The translations under genes were made by a program, and so were the position numbers. The notes under the pieces are model-generated. The model was not told where the DNA came from and did no database searches. It saw only the letters and a list, made by a program, of their open reading frames with translations. From an uncultured Bacteroidales bacterium (GTDB lineage Bacteria > Bacteroidota > Bacteroidia > Bacteroidales > Bacteroidaceae), in contig CALCYA010000023.1 in assembly GCA_937906165.1 (NCBI GenBank), positions 1 to 7,241 of the forward strand: 7,241 bases of DNA. The letters are read 5' to 3'. Below are positions 1 to 5,799 of this stretch, piece after piece (within the stretch, counting starts at the first letter, position 1; every line of letters begins with the position of its first letter).

Positions 1-2
1 TT

Positions 3-52
3 TAATGTTTTGTCTGTGTTAAAAAGATATTCCCCCTATAGTTTGCAGGTGA
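3..52 (+). repeat. Left arm of a 50-base perfect inverted repeat at the window edges
   Basis: Bases 3-52 begin TAATGTTTTGTCTGTG and end TTTGCAGGTGA. They are the exact reverse complement of 7192-7241. After one mismatch at base 53 the next two bases also match. The arm ends 7 bases beyond the stop codon of the minus-strand thioesterase gene, so transcripts of that gene would run straight into it. There is no internal hairpin. A TATAGTTTG string lies at 37-45, but its spacing does not fit a Bacteroidetes promoter. The repeat may extend outside the window. Confidence 0.95.
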
Positions 53-59
53 GCCGATG

Positions 60-536
60 TTATTCCTCAAGTTCGCAGCCGTAGAACATGAAGTCCTTTT
101 CGGCAACATCCTTTGGGAATGTGTAGTAGGTCATCTCGGCGCTTGAGCACACCTCGCCGTTGTACCTTATCTCGGCTTCAATGAATACGAACACGCGCTT
201 TACCTCCTTTACACGTCCGCGTATCTCAATCTTCACGTTCTCGCCTGTAGGTATGGGTTTCCTGTACTTGATGTTGAGGTTGGTTGTCATGCCCGATGTC
301 TGGAACTTGCGGGCGATAATCCAACCGCCGATCTCGTCCATCAATGTTGCCTGAATGCCGCCGTGCAGGGTGTCCATCCAGCCCTGATAGTTGTGTCCTG
401 GTGTCCATATCGATACTATGTCATCGCCGTCCTCGTGGAACTCCATCTTCAGTCCGTATGGGTTTGACGGTGCGCATGCAAAACAGTTGTAGCCCTTATC
501 GGTAAGGTCTATCCATGGATTCTTTATCTTTTTCAT
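60..536 (-). CDS. PaaI-family hotdog-fold thioesterase
   Basis: A 158-residue cytoplasmic protein of the PaaI/COG2050 hotdog thioesterase family, which hydrolyses acyl-CoA (often aryl- or medium-chain) thioesters. An N-terminal CFAC...NPYGL motif (residues 18-28) is common in this subfamily. It is followed by the diagnostic LHGG (57-60) and LMDEIGG (65-71), which give the HGG turn and the acidic residues D67/E68 of the active-site helix. The later strands NLNIKYRKPIPTGE and VFIEAEIRYNGEVC complete a single hotdog domain, so the length is normal and the gene looks intact. There is no signal peptide or membrane segment. The ATG at 534-536 directly precedes a lysine-rich start, and no good upstream alternative is seen. 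It is monocistronic here, divergent from the TraB/GumN gene, and its stop lies 7 bases from the terminal repeat. The substrate cannot be told from sequence, and nothing ties it to the iron genes. Confidence 0.88.
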   Translation of the reverse strand: MKKIKNPWIDLTDKGYNCFACAPSNPYGLKMEFHEDGDDIVSIWTPGHNYQGWMDTLHGGIQATLMDEIGGWIIARKFQTSGMTTNLNIKYRKPIPTGENVKIEIRGRVKEVKRVFVFIEAEIRYNGEVCSSAEMTYYTFPKDVAEKDFMFYGCELEE

Positions 537-555
537 ATTGCGTATAATGTTTCCG

Positions 556-563
556 CAAAATTA
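556..563 (-). promoter_or_regulatory. Candidate -7 box for the thioesterase gene
   Basis: On the minus strand these bases read TAATTTTG, a perfect match to the Bacteroidetes -7 consensus TAnnTTTG, 19 bases ahead of the thioesterase start. No -33 TTG is found at the expected distance, so this rests on one element only. Confidence 0.5.
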
Positions 564-658
564 GCATATTAAACCGTTATGCTCCGTTTTTTTTATTCTA
601 TTTAAATTTTCTTAATACTTGAAAGGTGATTTTGAACACTCTGTTTCCTGCTTTTTAT

Positions 659-666
659 TAATTTTG
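659..666 (+). promoter_or_regulatory. Candidate -7 box for the TraB/GumN gene
   Basis: TAATTTTG matches the Bacteroidetes -7 consensus TAnnTTTG and lies 23 bases before the ATG at 690. A TTTG at 631-634 is the nearest -33-like string, but the gap of 24 bases is longer than the usual 19-21. The leader is A-rich (AAAAAAG just before ATG), with no clear Shine-Dalgarno. Together with the opposite box at 556-563, it makes 537-689 a divergent promoter region. Confidence 0.5.
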
Positions 667-689
667 CCAGTGATAAAAACATAAAAAAG

Positions 690-1595
690 ATGAAAAGAAT
701 ATTTTTTACATTCGTGGTGGCCGTAATGGCCTCTGTAGCTGCCAATGCGCAGTTGCTTTATAAGATATCGGGTAATGGGCTCAATACTCCTTCTTATATA
801 GTGGGAACATACCATCTTGCTCCTGCTTCGTATGTCGATTCAATCCCCGGTGCACGTGCTGCCCTTGAGACGGCAGAGCAGGTGTGCGGAGAGTTGTCTA
901 TGGCCGAAATGAGTTCCCTTGAGGGTACACAGAAGGTTATGGCTGCAATGATGTTGCCTGACGGTCAGTCGCTCAAGGATGTCCTCTCGGAGGAGGAGTT
1001 TGCAAAGTTGGATGCATTCATGGCTGATGTCATGGGTGTCGGTCTCAGCAATCCTATGGTAGGTGCGCAGCTCGGCAAGATGACTCCTATGGCAATTGCT
1101 ACCCAGCTGCAGCTGTTGCAGTATATGAAGATGACTCCGGGCTTCAACCCCAACGCCCTTATCGACAGCTATTTCCAGACAGAGGCTTCAAAGAACGGCA
1201 AGCCGGTGATTGGTTTCGAGACAATGGATTTCCAGATATCTGTGCTTTATAAGGGCCGTAGTATCGAGCGTCAGAAGGTACAGCTCATGTGTATGATTGA
1301 CAACCGTGAGTATGAACTTATGATGATGAAGACCCTTACCGAGGCTTACTTTGCACAGGACATTGCCAAGCTTCTTGAGGTTACAGAGGAGAAGCTCGGT
1401 AACAAGTGCGACAGCACTCCCGAGGAGGATGAGGCTCTTATCTACGGCCGCAATGTCGATTGGGCCGAGAAGATGCCTGCAATCATGGGTGACAAGTCTA
1501 CGCTGTTTGTTGTAGGTGCCGCGCACTTGCCGGGCGAGCGGGGCGTGCTTGAGCTCTTGAAAAAGAAAGGCTATGCAGTTGAGGTGGTAAAGTAA
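690..1595 (+). CDS. TraB/GumN family exported protein (Tiki-like)
   Basis: A 301-residue protein of the TraB/PrgY/GumN family. The signal peptide is clear: MKR, a hydrophobic stretch 4-15, and a likely cleavage after ANA20, so the mature protein is periplasmic or membrane-associated. Family signatures are the first GxxH motif, VGTYHL, at 38-43 (H42), a conserved acidic site in CGELS (E68), IGFET (174-178), the YGRN..WA block near 252-259, and the second GxxH, VGAAHL, at 275-280 (H279). This is followed by GVLELLKKKGY, the canonical C-terminal end of the family. The paired GxxH motifs plus the glutamate are those proposed to bind metal in eukaryotic Tiki proteases. Bacterial members are mostly uncharacterised, and proteolysis here would be inference. 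The gene is full length and apparently monocistronic, flanked by its own -7 box and by hairpins after the stop. The region 75-150 is rich in Met and Gln and predicted to be helical. Confidence 0.85.
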   Translation: MKRIFFTFVVAVMASVAANAQLLYKISGNGLNTPSYIVGTYHLAPASYVDSIPGARAALETAEQVCGELSMAEMSSLEGTQKVMAAMMLPDGQSLKDVLSEEEFAKLDAFMADVMGVGLSNPMVGAQLGKMTPMAIATQLQLLQYMKMTPGFNPNALIDSYFQTEASKNGKPVIGFETMDFQISVLYKGRSIERQKVQLMCMIDNREYELMMMKTLTEAYFAQDIAKLLEVTEEKLGNKCDSTPEEDEALIYGRNVDWAEKMPAIMGDKSTLFVVGAAHLPGERGVLELLKKKGYAVEVVK

Positions 1596-1609
1596 TTGAC
1601 AATAATATG

Positions 1610-1636
1610 AAAGAGGCTGACTAAAAAGGCTCTTTT
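1610..1636 (+). terminator. Weak hairpin with T-run after the TraB/GumN gene
   Basis: AAAGAG at 1610-1615 pairs with CTCTTT at 1630-1635, followed by one more T. It starts 14 bases after the TraB/GumN stop codon. The stem is short and the loop 14 bases, so termination is possible but weak. A very similar AAAGAG...CTCTTTT pair follows the last gene of the window (7049-7082). Confidence 0.35.
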
Positions 1637-1644
1637 GTTGTTAC

Positions 1645-1704
1645 GCTTGCCCGAAAAATACTCATTTACGCTTAGTAAACTGCGTTTTTTCGGGCTTCGC
1701 AAGC
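1645..1704. repeat. 60-base nested inverted repeat in the spacer
   Basis: Three successive arm pairs nest around one centre. GCTTG (1645-1649) pairs with CAAGC (1700-1704), CCCGAAAAA (1650-1658) with TTTTTCGGG (1686-1694), and TTTAC (1665-1669) with GTAAA (1675-1679). A five-base bulge, CTTCG, sits only on the right side, and the central loop is GCTTA. It looks like a degenerate extended palindrome of intergenic-repeat or terminator type. The T-run in the right arm of the CCCGAAAAA pair could also support minus-strand-independent folding in RNA. No protein is encoded. Confidence 0.6.
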
Positions 1705-1733
1705 CTAAAAATAGCTCTTTTTATCCAACCTCC

Positions 1734-1775
1734 CTACAGAAAGCGGGTGACCTTTTGGTCACCCGCTTTCTGTAG
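1734..1775. terminator. Perfect 19-bp hairpin with TTTT loop, probable terminator
   Basis: CTACAGAAAGCGGGTGACC (1734-1752) is the exact complement of 1757-1775 around a TTTT loop. It is a very stable, symmetric structure between the TraB/GumN gene and the receptor promoter. There is no long T-tract right after it (CCTATTTTA follows), so it could stop transcription by stalling, or act as an mRNA 3'-end stabiliser. It insulates the downstream iron-uptake unit from the upstream gene. Confidence 0.65.
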
Positions 1776-1841
1776 CCTATTTTATGTGGTTGTGGTTATT
1801 TGTTGCTATTCTTATTGCCAAGGACATAGCAATATGTTGTT

Positions 1842-1860
1842 AACGATATTTGTTATCGTT
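1842..1860. promoter_or_regulatory. 7-5-7 palindrome, candidate operator upstream of the receptor promoter
   Basis: AACGATA (1842-1848) and TATCGTT (1854-1860) are exact complements around TTTGT, spanning 19 bases. The site lies about 27 bases upstream of the -33 element of the receptor gene. Its length and AT-richness are those of a dimeric regulator site, and an iron-responsive regulator would make sense for this locus. It does not match the standard Fur box well, however. The four Ts that follow mean it could instead be a weak terminator stem. Confidence 0.4.
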
Positions 1861-1887
1861 TTTTCTGATTTTCACAAATAGTTGCAA

Positions 1888-1918
1888 TTGATGTCTTTGG
1901 GGTGTGGAAGTAATTTTG
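1888..1918 (+). promoter_or_regulatory. Bacteroidetes-type promoter of the receptor gene
   Basis: TTG at 1888-1890 and TAATTTTG at 1911-1918 are separated by 20 bases, fitting the Bacteroidetes -33/-7 arrangement with an exact TAnnTTTG box. Transcription would begin near 1925, giving a leader of about 15 bases that contains AAGGA (1931-1935) as a Shine-Dalgarno-like site four bases before the ATG. Confidence 0.65.
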
Positions 1919-1939
1919 TAACCGAAAAACAAGGATTAT

Positions 1940-4327
1940 ATGGTTACATTTTTACGCTCATTTTTTCTTTTGTCTGCACTCCTGTTCTCATTGCCGTCGG
2001 TGGCAGGGAATGTGAAGCTGCGCGGTACGGTAACAGCCAAGGGCGAGGGTGCAGTTCCTTATGCCACAATAGGTGTGCAGGGTAGTCCGCTCGGCACGTA
2101 CGCAGGTGTTGACGGCTGTTATGAGCTTGAACTGCCCGAAGGGCGTTACCTTCTTGTAGTTACGGCTGTCGGCTTCGAGACATTCCAAAAGGAGATTGTC
2201 GTGGGCAAGAATCATCCTTATATACATGATGTGGAGCTTGAACAGACGGACCTGTTGCTCGATGATGTTGTGGTTACGGAGTCGGCATCGGGCGTGTCAC
2301 GCCTGAAGCGCTCGGCCTACAATGTCGTGGCGCTCGATACAAAGGATTACCTCAATACCTCGAAGAACCTGAGCGATATCCTTGCAAAATCTCCGGGTGT
2401 GAAACTGCGCGAGTCGGGTGGCGTGGGTTCTGATATGAACATCATGCTTGACGGCTTCAGCGGAAAACACGTGAAAGTGTTTGTCGACGGTGTTCCGCAA
2501 GAGGGCGTAGGCGCTTCGTTCGGCCTCAACAACATCCCTGTCAACTATGCAAAGCGCATCGAGGTATACCGAGGTGTGGTGCCCGTACAGTTCGGTACAG
2601 ACGCAATGGGCGGTGTGGTGAACATCGTTACGGGCAAGGCACGTCAGGGTTGGGCTGTTGATGCGTCATACTCTTACGGCTCATTCAATACCCACAAGTC
2701 TTTCCTCAACTTCAGCAAGGTACATAGGAACGGCTTTACATATGAGGTGAACGCCTTTCAGAACTATTCCGACAATAATTATAAGGTGAATGCTCCTGTC
2801 GAGGATTTTGTGACGGGCAGCATCGAGAAGAAGAAACTCTACCGCGTGGAGCGGTTCAATGATACATACCACAACGAGGCTGTGGCCCTTAAAGCCGGCT
2901 TTGTTGACAGACCGTGGGCCGACCGCTTGATATTCGGACTTACATACTCGCAGATGTACAAGGATGTGCAGACGGGTGTGCGTCAAGAGATTGTATACGG
3001 CAAGAAACACCGCAAAGGCTCTTCGCTGATGCCGTCGCTTGAGTATTCAAAGAGCAACCTTTTTGCTGATGGTCTTGACCTTTCGCTCACTGCCAACTAC
3101 AACCGTAATACCACAACAAACGTAGATACGGCCTCATGCAAATATAACTGGCGCGGCGAGACAAGAGTGCTGAACTCTCCGGGTGAGCAGTCACACCAGC
3201 ATATGCGTTCCCGCAACGACAACTGGAATGCTACTGCAACCGTCAACTATCGTCCGGGCAGGAGCCATACTCACCTGTTTACGGCACATCTCCTTTTCAA
3301 TGCTTTCAGGCGTTCGAATACCTCCTTGTTGTTGCCGCAGAGGGTTGAGGACCCAATTGACAAGGTTACACGCAAAGGGGTGGCGGGCTTCTCTTACCGC
3401 CTTATGCCGTCGGAGAAGTGGAACGCGACGGTTTTTGCAAAGCATTACAGCCTGTATGTGGGCGGTCCTATGGCTACCACAAGCAATGCCGATGATTATG
3501 CCCGAACCAACCGTAGCCTCAATGCTTTCGGTTATGGTGCGGCAGGAACATACTTTATCATGCCGGGCCTGCAGGCAAAGCTCTCGTACGAAAAGGCTTA
3601 CCGCTTGCCCACAATCGATGAGATGTTCGGTGACGAGGACCTTGAGATGGGTGATATCGGCATCGAGCCCGAGAACAGCCACAATGTGAACTTCAACCTG
3701 AGCTACAGCGGCAAGTTCGCCTCTCACGGGGTGTATGTCGAGGGTGGCGTGGTGTACCGCGATACACGCGATTACATCCAGCGCAACATCGTGGACCTGA
3801 GTGGTGGCAAGGCTGCTGCAACATATATAAACTATGGCAAGGTGCTCACCAAAGGTTACAATATCACAGTGCGCTACACGCTCGACAACTGGCTCTCGGT
3901 GGGCGGCAACTTCACTGATATGAAGGTCATTGACAATATGAAGAGCGCTGTGGGCAGCTCGGTACCGAACTTAGGCTATGGCGAGGAGATGCCGAATCTT
4001 CCCTCTCTGTTCGCTGACTTCGATGCCTCATTCTATTGGCACGGGCTCTTTGGAAAGGGTAACCTCCTTACCCTGACATACGACGGCCGTTATGTCCGCG
4101 AGTTCAGCTACTATTCGGCAAAGATAGGTGCCAACAAAGGCGATTATATGGTCCCCGACCAGCTGTCGCATGATATAACCCTCTCGTACAGCATAGGCGA
4201 CGGGCGTTACAACGTATCACTCGAGTGCCGTAACATAACTGATGAACGGCTGTACGACAACTTCAGCCTGCAAAAGGCCGGCCGTGCCTTCTATGCCAAG
4301 GTACGCGTGAGATTAGGAAACAGATAA
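1940..4327 (+). CDS. xusA: TonB-dependent outer-membrane receptor, XusA-like (siderophore uptake)
   Basis: A 795-residue outer-membrane receptor that imports a ligand using TonB/ExbBD energy. In order: a signal peptide (hydrophobic 4-20, likely cut near VAG23); a carboxypeptidase-regulatory-like beta-sandwich typical of Bacteroidetes receptors (about 26-103, VPYATIGVQGSPLGTYAGVDG); a TonB-box-like DDVVVTES (108-115); a plug domain (about 118-232, with LSDILAKSPGVKLRESGG, VFVDGVP and IEVYRGVVPVQFGTDAMGG); and a beta-barrel to the end, with the barrel signature YRLPTIDEMFG at 554-564 and IEPENS at 575-580. Length is normal for this class, and it is not a SusC (about 1000 residues). The last residues are KVRVRLGNR, so the usual terminal aromatic is not the last residue. 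Only three bases separate its stop from the DUF4374 gene. The symbol is inferred from gene order (receptor, DUF4374, PepSY) matching the Bacteroides Xus locus; the actual ligand (enterobactin-type siderophore, haem or other) is not shown. Confidence 0.82.
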   Translation: MVTFLRSFFLLSALLFSLPSVAGNVKLRGTVTAKGEGAVPYATIGVQGSPLGTYAGVDGCYELELPEGRYLLVVTAVGFETFQKEIVVGKNHPYIHDVELEQTDLLLDDVVVTESASGVSRLKRSAYNVVALDTKDYLNTSKNLSDILAKSPGVKLRESGGVGSDMNIMLDGFSGKHVKVFVDGVPQEGVGASFGLNNIPVNYAKRIEVYRGVVPVQFGTDAMGGVVNIVTGKARQGWAVDASYSYGSFNTHKSFLNFSKVHRNGFTYEVNAFQNYSDNNYKVNAPVEDFVTGSIEKKKLYRVERFNDTYHNEAVALKAGFVDRPWADRLIFGLTYSQMYKDVQTGVRQEIVYGKKHRKGSSLMPSLEYSKSNLFADGLDLSLTANYNRNTTTNVDTASCKYNWRGETRVLNSPGEQSHQHMRSRNDNWNATATVNYRPGRSHTHLFTAHLLFNAFRRSNTSLLLPQRVEDPIDKVTRKGVAGFSYRLMPSEKWNATVFAKHYSLYVGGPMATTSNADDYARTNRSLNAFGYGAAGTYFIMPGLQAKLSYEKAYRLPTIDEMFGDEDLEMGDIGIEPENSHNVNFNLSYSGKFASHGVYVEGGVVYRDTRDYIQRNIVDLSGGKAAATYINYGKVLTKGYNITVRYTLDNWLSVGGNFTDMKVIDNMKSAVGSSVPNLGYGEEMPNLPSLFADFDASFYWHGLFGKGNLLTLTYDGRYVREFSYYSAKIGANKGDYMVPDQLSHDITLSYSIGDGRYNVSLECRNITDERLYDNFSLQKAGRAFYAKVRVRLGNR

Positions 4328-4330
4328 ATA

Positions 4331-5740
4331 ATGAATATAAATGACAGAATGATGAAAAGACTACTTGTTAAAAATCTTCTTTTTGCCGCAGCTGCGGCAA
4401 TGGTGTTCGCTTCTTGCTCAAGTGATGATGACAACGGTGCGGTAACGCCGCCTGCGAATGATGTCAAGCCGTATGTCATTGCGGCTACAGTTACGATGTC
4501 AAACAACAGCACTCCGGTGCTGCTTACAGCCTCCTCGCTTGATGAGGGTGTAGTGTCACCTGTCAATCAGGGAACGGTAACGGATGCCGCTTCGTATTGG
4601 GTGTTCCATGGTACAGACTATCTCTATGGCCTGGCCTACAATCAGGGCAATGCCGGCCTGACACGTTCTTTTGTCATGGGCGACGACTACAGCATCATCG
4701 CACGCGACAAGGAGTATGCGGTGAACCGCTTCACAACATACGGAATATATGACAAGTATATCATTACAACATCTACAGGCAATGGCTCTGCCGAGTGGGC
4801 CGATGCCAACGGTTATATCCCAAAGATGTTCCTTGTCTCTTACCTGAATACCGAGGCCGAGACTTACCGTTCCAATGTGGCCGAAAAGAAGTATCTTGCC
4901 GAGAATTTCCTCGGTAACGGCGAGTATGTCACTCTGGCTGGGTTCCAGCAGCGTGGAAAGCAGCTTTTTGCTGCGGCAGTGCCAATGGGGTTGAGCCAGT
5001 ATGGTGCGGCGGCCGACAGCGGCAAGTGGGTGAAGTACCCCGACCTTGTAAAGACCGAGGACGGCGGCAGCAACAGCAGCTCATACAAGAAGGGTGAGCT
5101 CCAATGGACGCAATATCCCGACGAGTGCCATATTGTCATTTTCGATGATGAGACACTCACTTCAAAAAAGATAATCACAACCGACAGGATCAGCTATGCC
5201 TGCGGACGTAACAAGTCACAGTATTACCAGATGATTTGGGCTACAGAGAACGGTGACATCTATGTGCTTTCTCCGTCGTACGCAAAGACAATGGCCGATA
5301 GCCGTCAGCAGACAACGCTCCCGGCAGGTGCGGTACGTATCAAGGCCGGTGAGGATGACTTTGACAGTAGCTACTATGTGGATATCGAGGCGCTGTCGGG
5401 TGGTCGTTCGTTCCTGCGCTCGTGGTACGTGGGCAACGGTCATATGCTGCTGCAGATGTATGACGCTCCGTTCACTCCCGGAGGCAAGGCGCCTACAGCA
5501 TTGAGCCTTGCCATTCTTGATGTGAATGAAGGAACGCTTGAGTTTGTAGAGGGATTGCCCGAGACACTGTCGGCATTCGGCAAGGCTCCTTTCATGGAGA
5601 ACGGCTTTGCGTACATGCCTGTCACCACAACCGACGGCTATCCTGCAATATACAGGATTGACCCCTCTACAGCAACAGCCGCAAAGGGTGCTGTCATAGA
5701 GGTCACTTCGCTTGACGGTGTGGGTAAATTGTTGCCGTGA
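4331..5740 (+). CDS. xusB: DUF4374 surface lipoprotein, XusB-like siderophore-binding protein
   Basis: A 469-residue lipoprotein. The signal peptide ends in the lipobox FASC with lipidated C29. The residues after it, SSDDDN, match the acidic Bacteroidetes export signal that sends lipoproteins to the outer face of the outer membrane. The remainder (from about PYVIAATV, 47 onward) is one DUF4374 domain made of repeated beta-strand blades such as LYGLAYNQGN, IYDKYIITTST and DIYVLSP, consistent with a beta-propeller-like fold. Two other cysteines are present (C266, C291). Three starts are possible: ATG at 4331, 4349 and 4352. The last two give MMKRLL or MKRLL, a more ordinary lipoprotein start; 4331 is kept because AGGAAA (4315-4320) lies at a usable distance and the gap to the receptor gene is minimal. 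Tandem stops TGA TAA end it. In the Bacteroides Xus system this partner binds ferric enterobactin-type siderophores; the assignment here rests on domain and gene order. Confidence 0.82.
   Translation: MNINDRMMKRLLVKNLLFAAAAAMVFASCSSDDDNGAVTPPANDVKPYVIAATVTMSNNSTPVLLTASSLDEGVVSPVNQGTVTDAASYWVFHGTDYLYGLAYNQGNAGLTRSFVMGDDYSIIARDKEYAVNRFTTYGIYDKYIITTSTGNGSAEWADANGYIPKMFLVSYLNTEAETYRSNVAEKKYLAENFLGNGEYVTLAGFQQRGKQLFAAAVPMGLSQYGAAADSGKWVKYPDLVKTEDGGSNSSSYKKGELQWTQYPDECHIVIFDDETLTSKKIITTDRISYACGRNKSQYYQMIWATENGDIYVLSPSYAKTMADSRQQTTLPAGAVRIKAGEDDFDSSYYVDIEALSGGRSFLRSWYVGNGHMLLQMYDAPFTPGGKAPTALSLAILDVNEGTLEFVEGLPETLSAFGKAPFMENGFAYMPVTTTDGYPAIYRIDPSTATAAKGAVIEVTSLDGVGKLLP
4383..4400. repeat. Perfect 18-base palindrome inside the lipoprotein signal-peptide codons
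   Basis: TTGCCGCAGCTGCGGCAA is self-complementary over its full length. As RNA it gives a 7-bp stem with an AGCT loop about 50 bases into the lipoprotein gene. It encodes the last part of the Leu-Phe-Ala5 hydrophobic core, so it may be a by-product of alanine codons, or a modest early-gene hairpin affecting expression relative to the receptor. Confidence 0.55.
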
Positions 5741-5764
5741 TAAGTAAATTGTCAAAATTTTTTC

Positions 5765-5772
5765 TACCTTTG
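5765..5772 (+). promoter_or_regulatory. Candidate internal -7 box ahead of the PepSY gene
   Basis: TACCTTTG is an exact TAnnTTTG match, 27 bases before the ATG at 5800, in the 59-base gap after the lipoprotein gene. No TTG occurs about 20 bases upstream. A 9-base direct repeat, GTAAATTGT, occurs at 5724-5732 and 5744-5752, a 20-base period just upstream of the box. The PepSY gene may therefore have its own start of transcription as well as read-through. Confidence 0.5.
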
Positions 5773-5799
5773 TATCTACGATGGTAAAAATTGGAAATA

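Larger units (their letters stand above)
1596..1939. other. Gene-free spacer with palindromes and the promoter of the iron-uptake unit
   Basis: No credible coding region is present in these 344 bases. From left to right it contains a short AAAGAG/CTCTTT hairpin, a nested 60-base inverted repeat, a perfect 19-bp hairpin, a pair of TTGCTAT/ATAGCAA arms (1803-1809, 1826-1832), a 7-5-7 palindrome (1842-1860) and the receptor promoter. The left half looks like 3'-end and terminator material for the TraB/GumN gene. The right half (about 1800-1939) is AT-rich and has the character of a regulatory region. Confidence 0.7.

Noticed and set aside
3..52. Invertible phase-variable promoter in the terminal repeat
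   Set aside because: The arms are 7.1 kb apart rather than a few hundred bases, they face the 3' ends of genes, and the TATAGTTTG string does not fit TAnnTTTG with a proper -33 element.
1188..1526. Minus-strand open frame of 112 codons
   Set aside because: It is antisense to the well-supported TraB/GumN gene, with no motif or start signal.
1842..1860. Classical Fur box
   Set aside because: The 19-base length and symmetry fit, but the bases do not follow the GATAATGATTATC pattern, so only a generic operator candidate is claimed.
1596..1939. Small RNA, riboswitch, tRNA or CRISPR array in the spacer
   Set aside because: The hairpins are simple palindromes without recognisable conserved riboswitch or tRNA features, there are no regularly spaced direct repeats, and the receptor leader is only about 15 bases long.
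3191..3727. Minus-strand open frame of 178 codons
   Set aside because: It lies entirely inside the receptor gene, has no family features or ribosome site, and is a shadow of the plus-strand reading frame; the same holds for the plus-strand frame 3183-3689.
5216..5755. Minus-strand open frame of 179 codons
   Set aside because: It is antisense to the DUF4374 lipoprotein gene, with Cys/Arg/His-rich composition typical of a shadow frame and no recognisable domain.
5791..5799. TTG start for the PepSY protein
   Set aside because: It adds only three residues; the ATG at 5800 gives the family-typical basic start MNNFFKKLHLW with GGAAAT just upstream.
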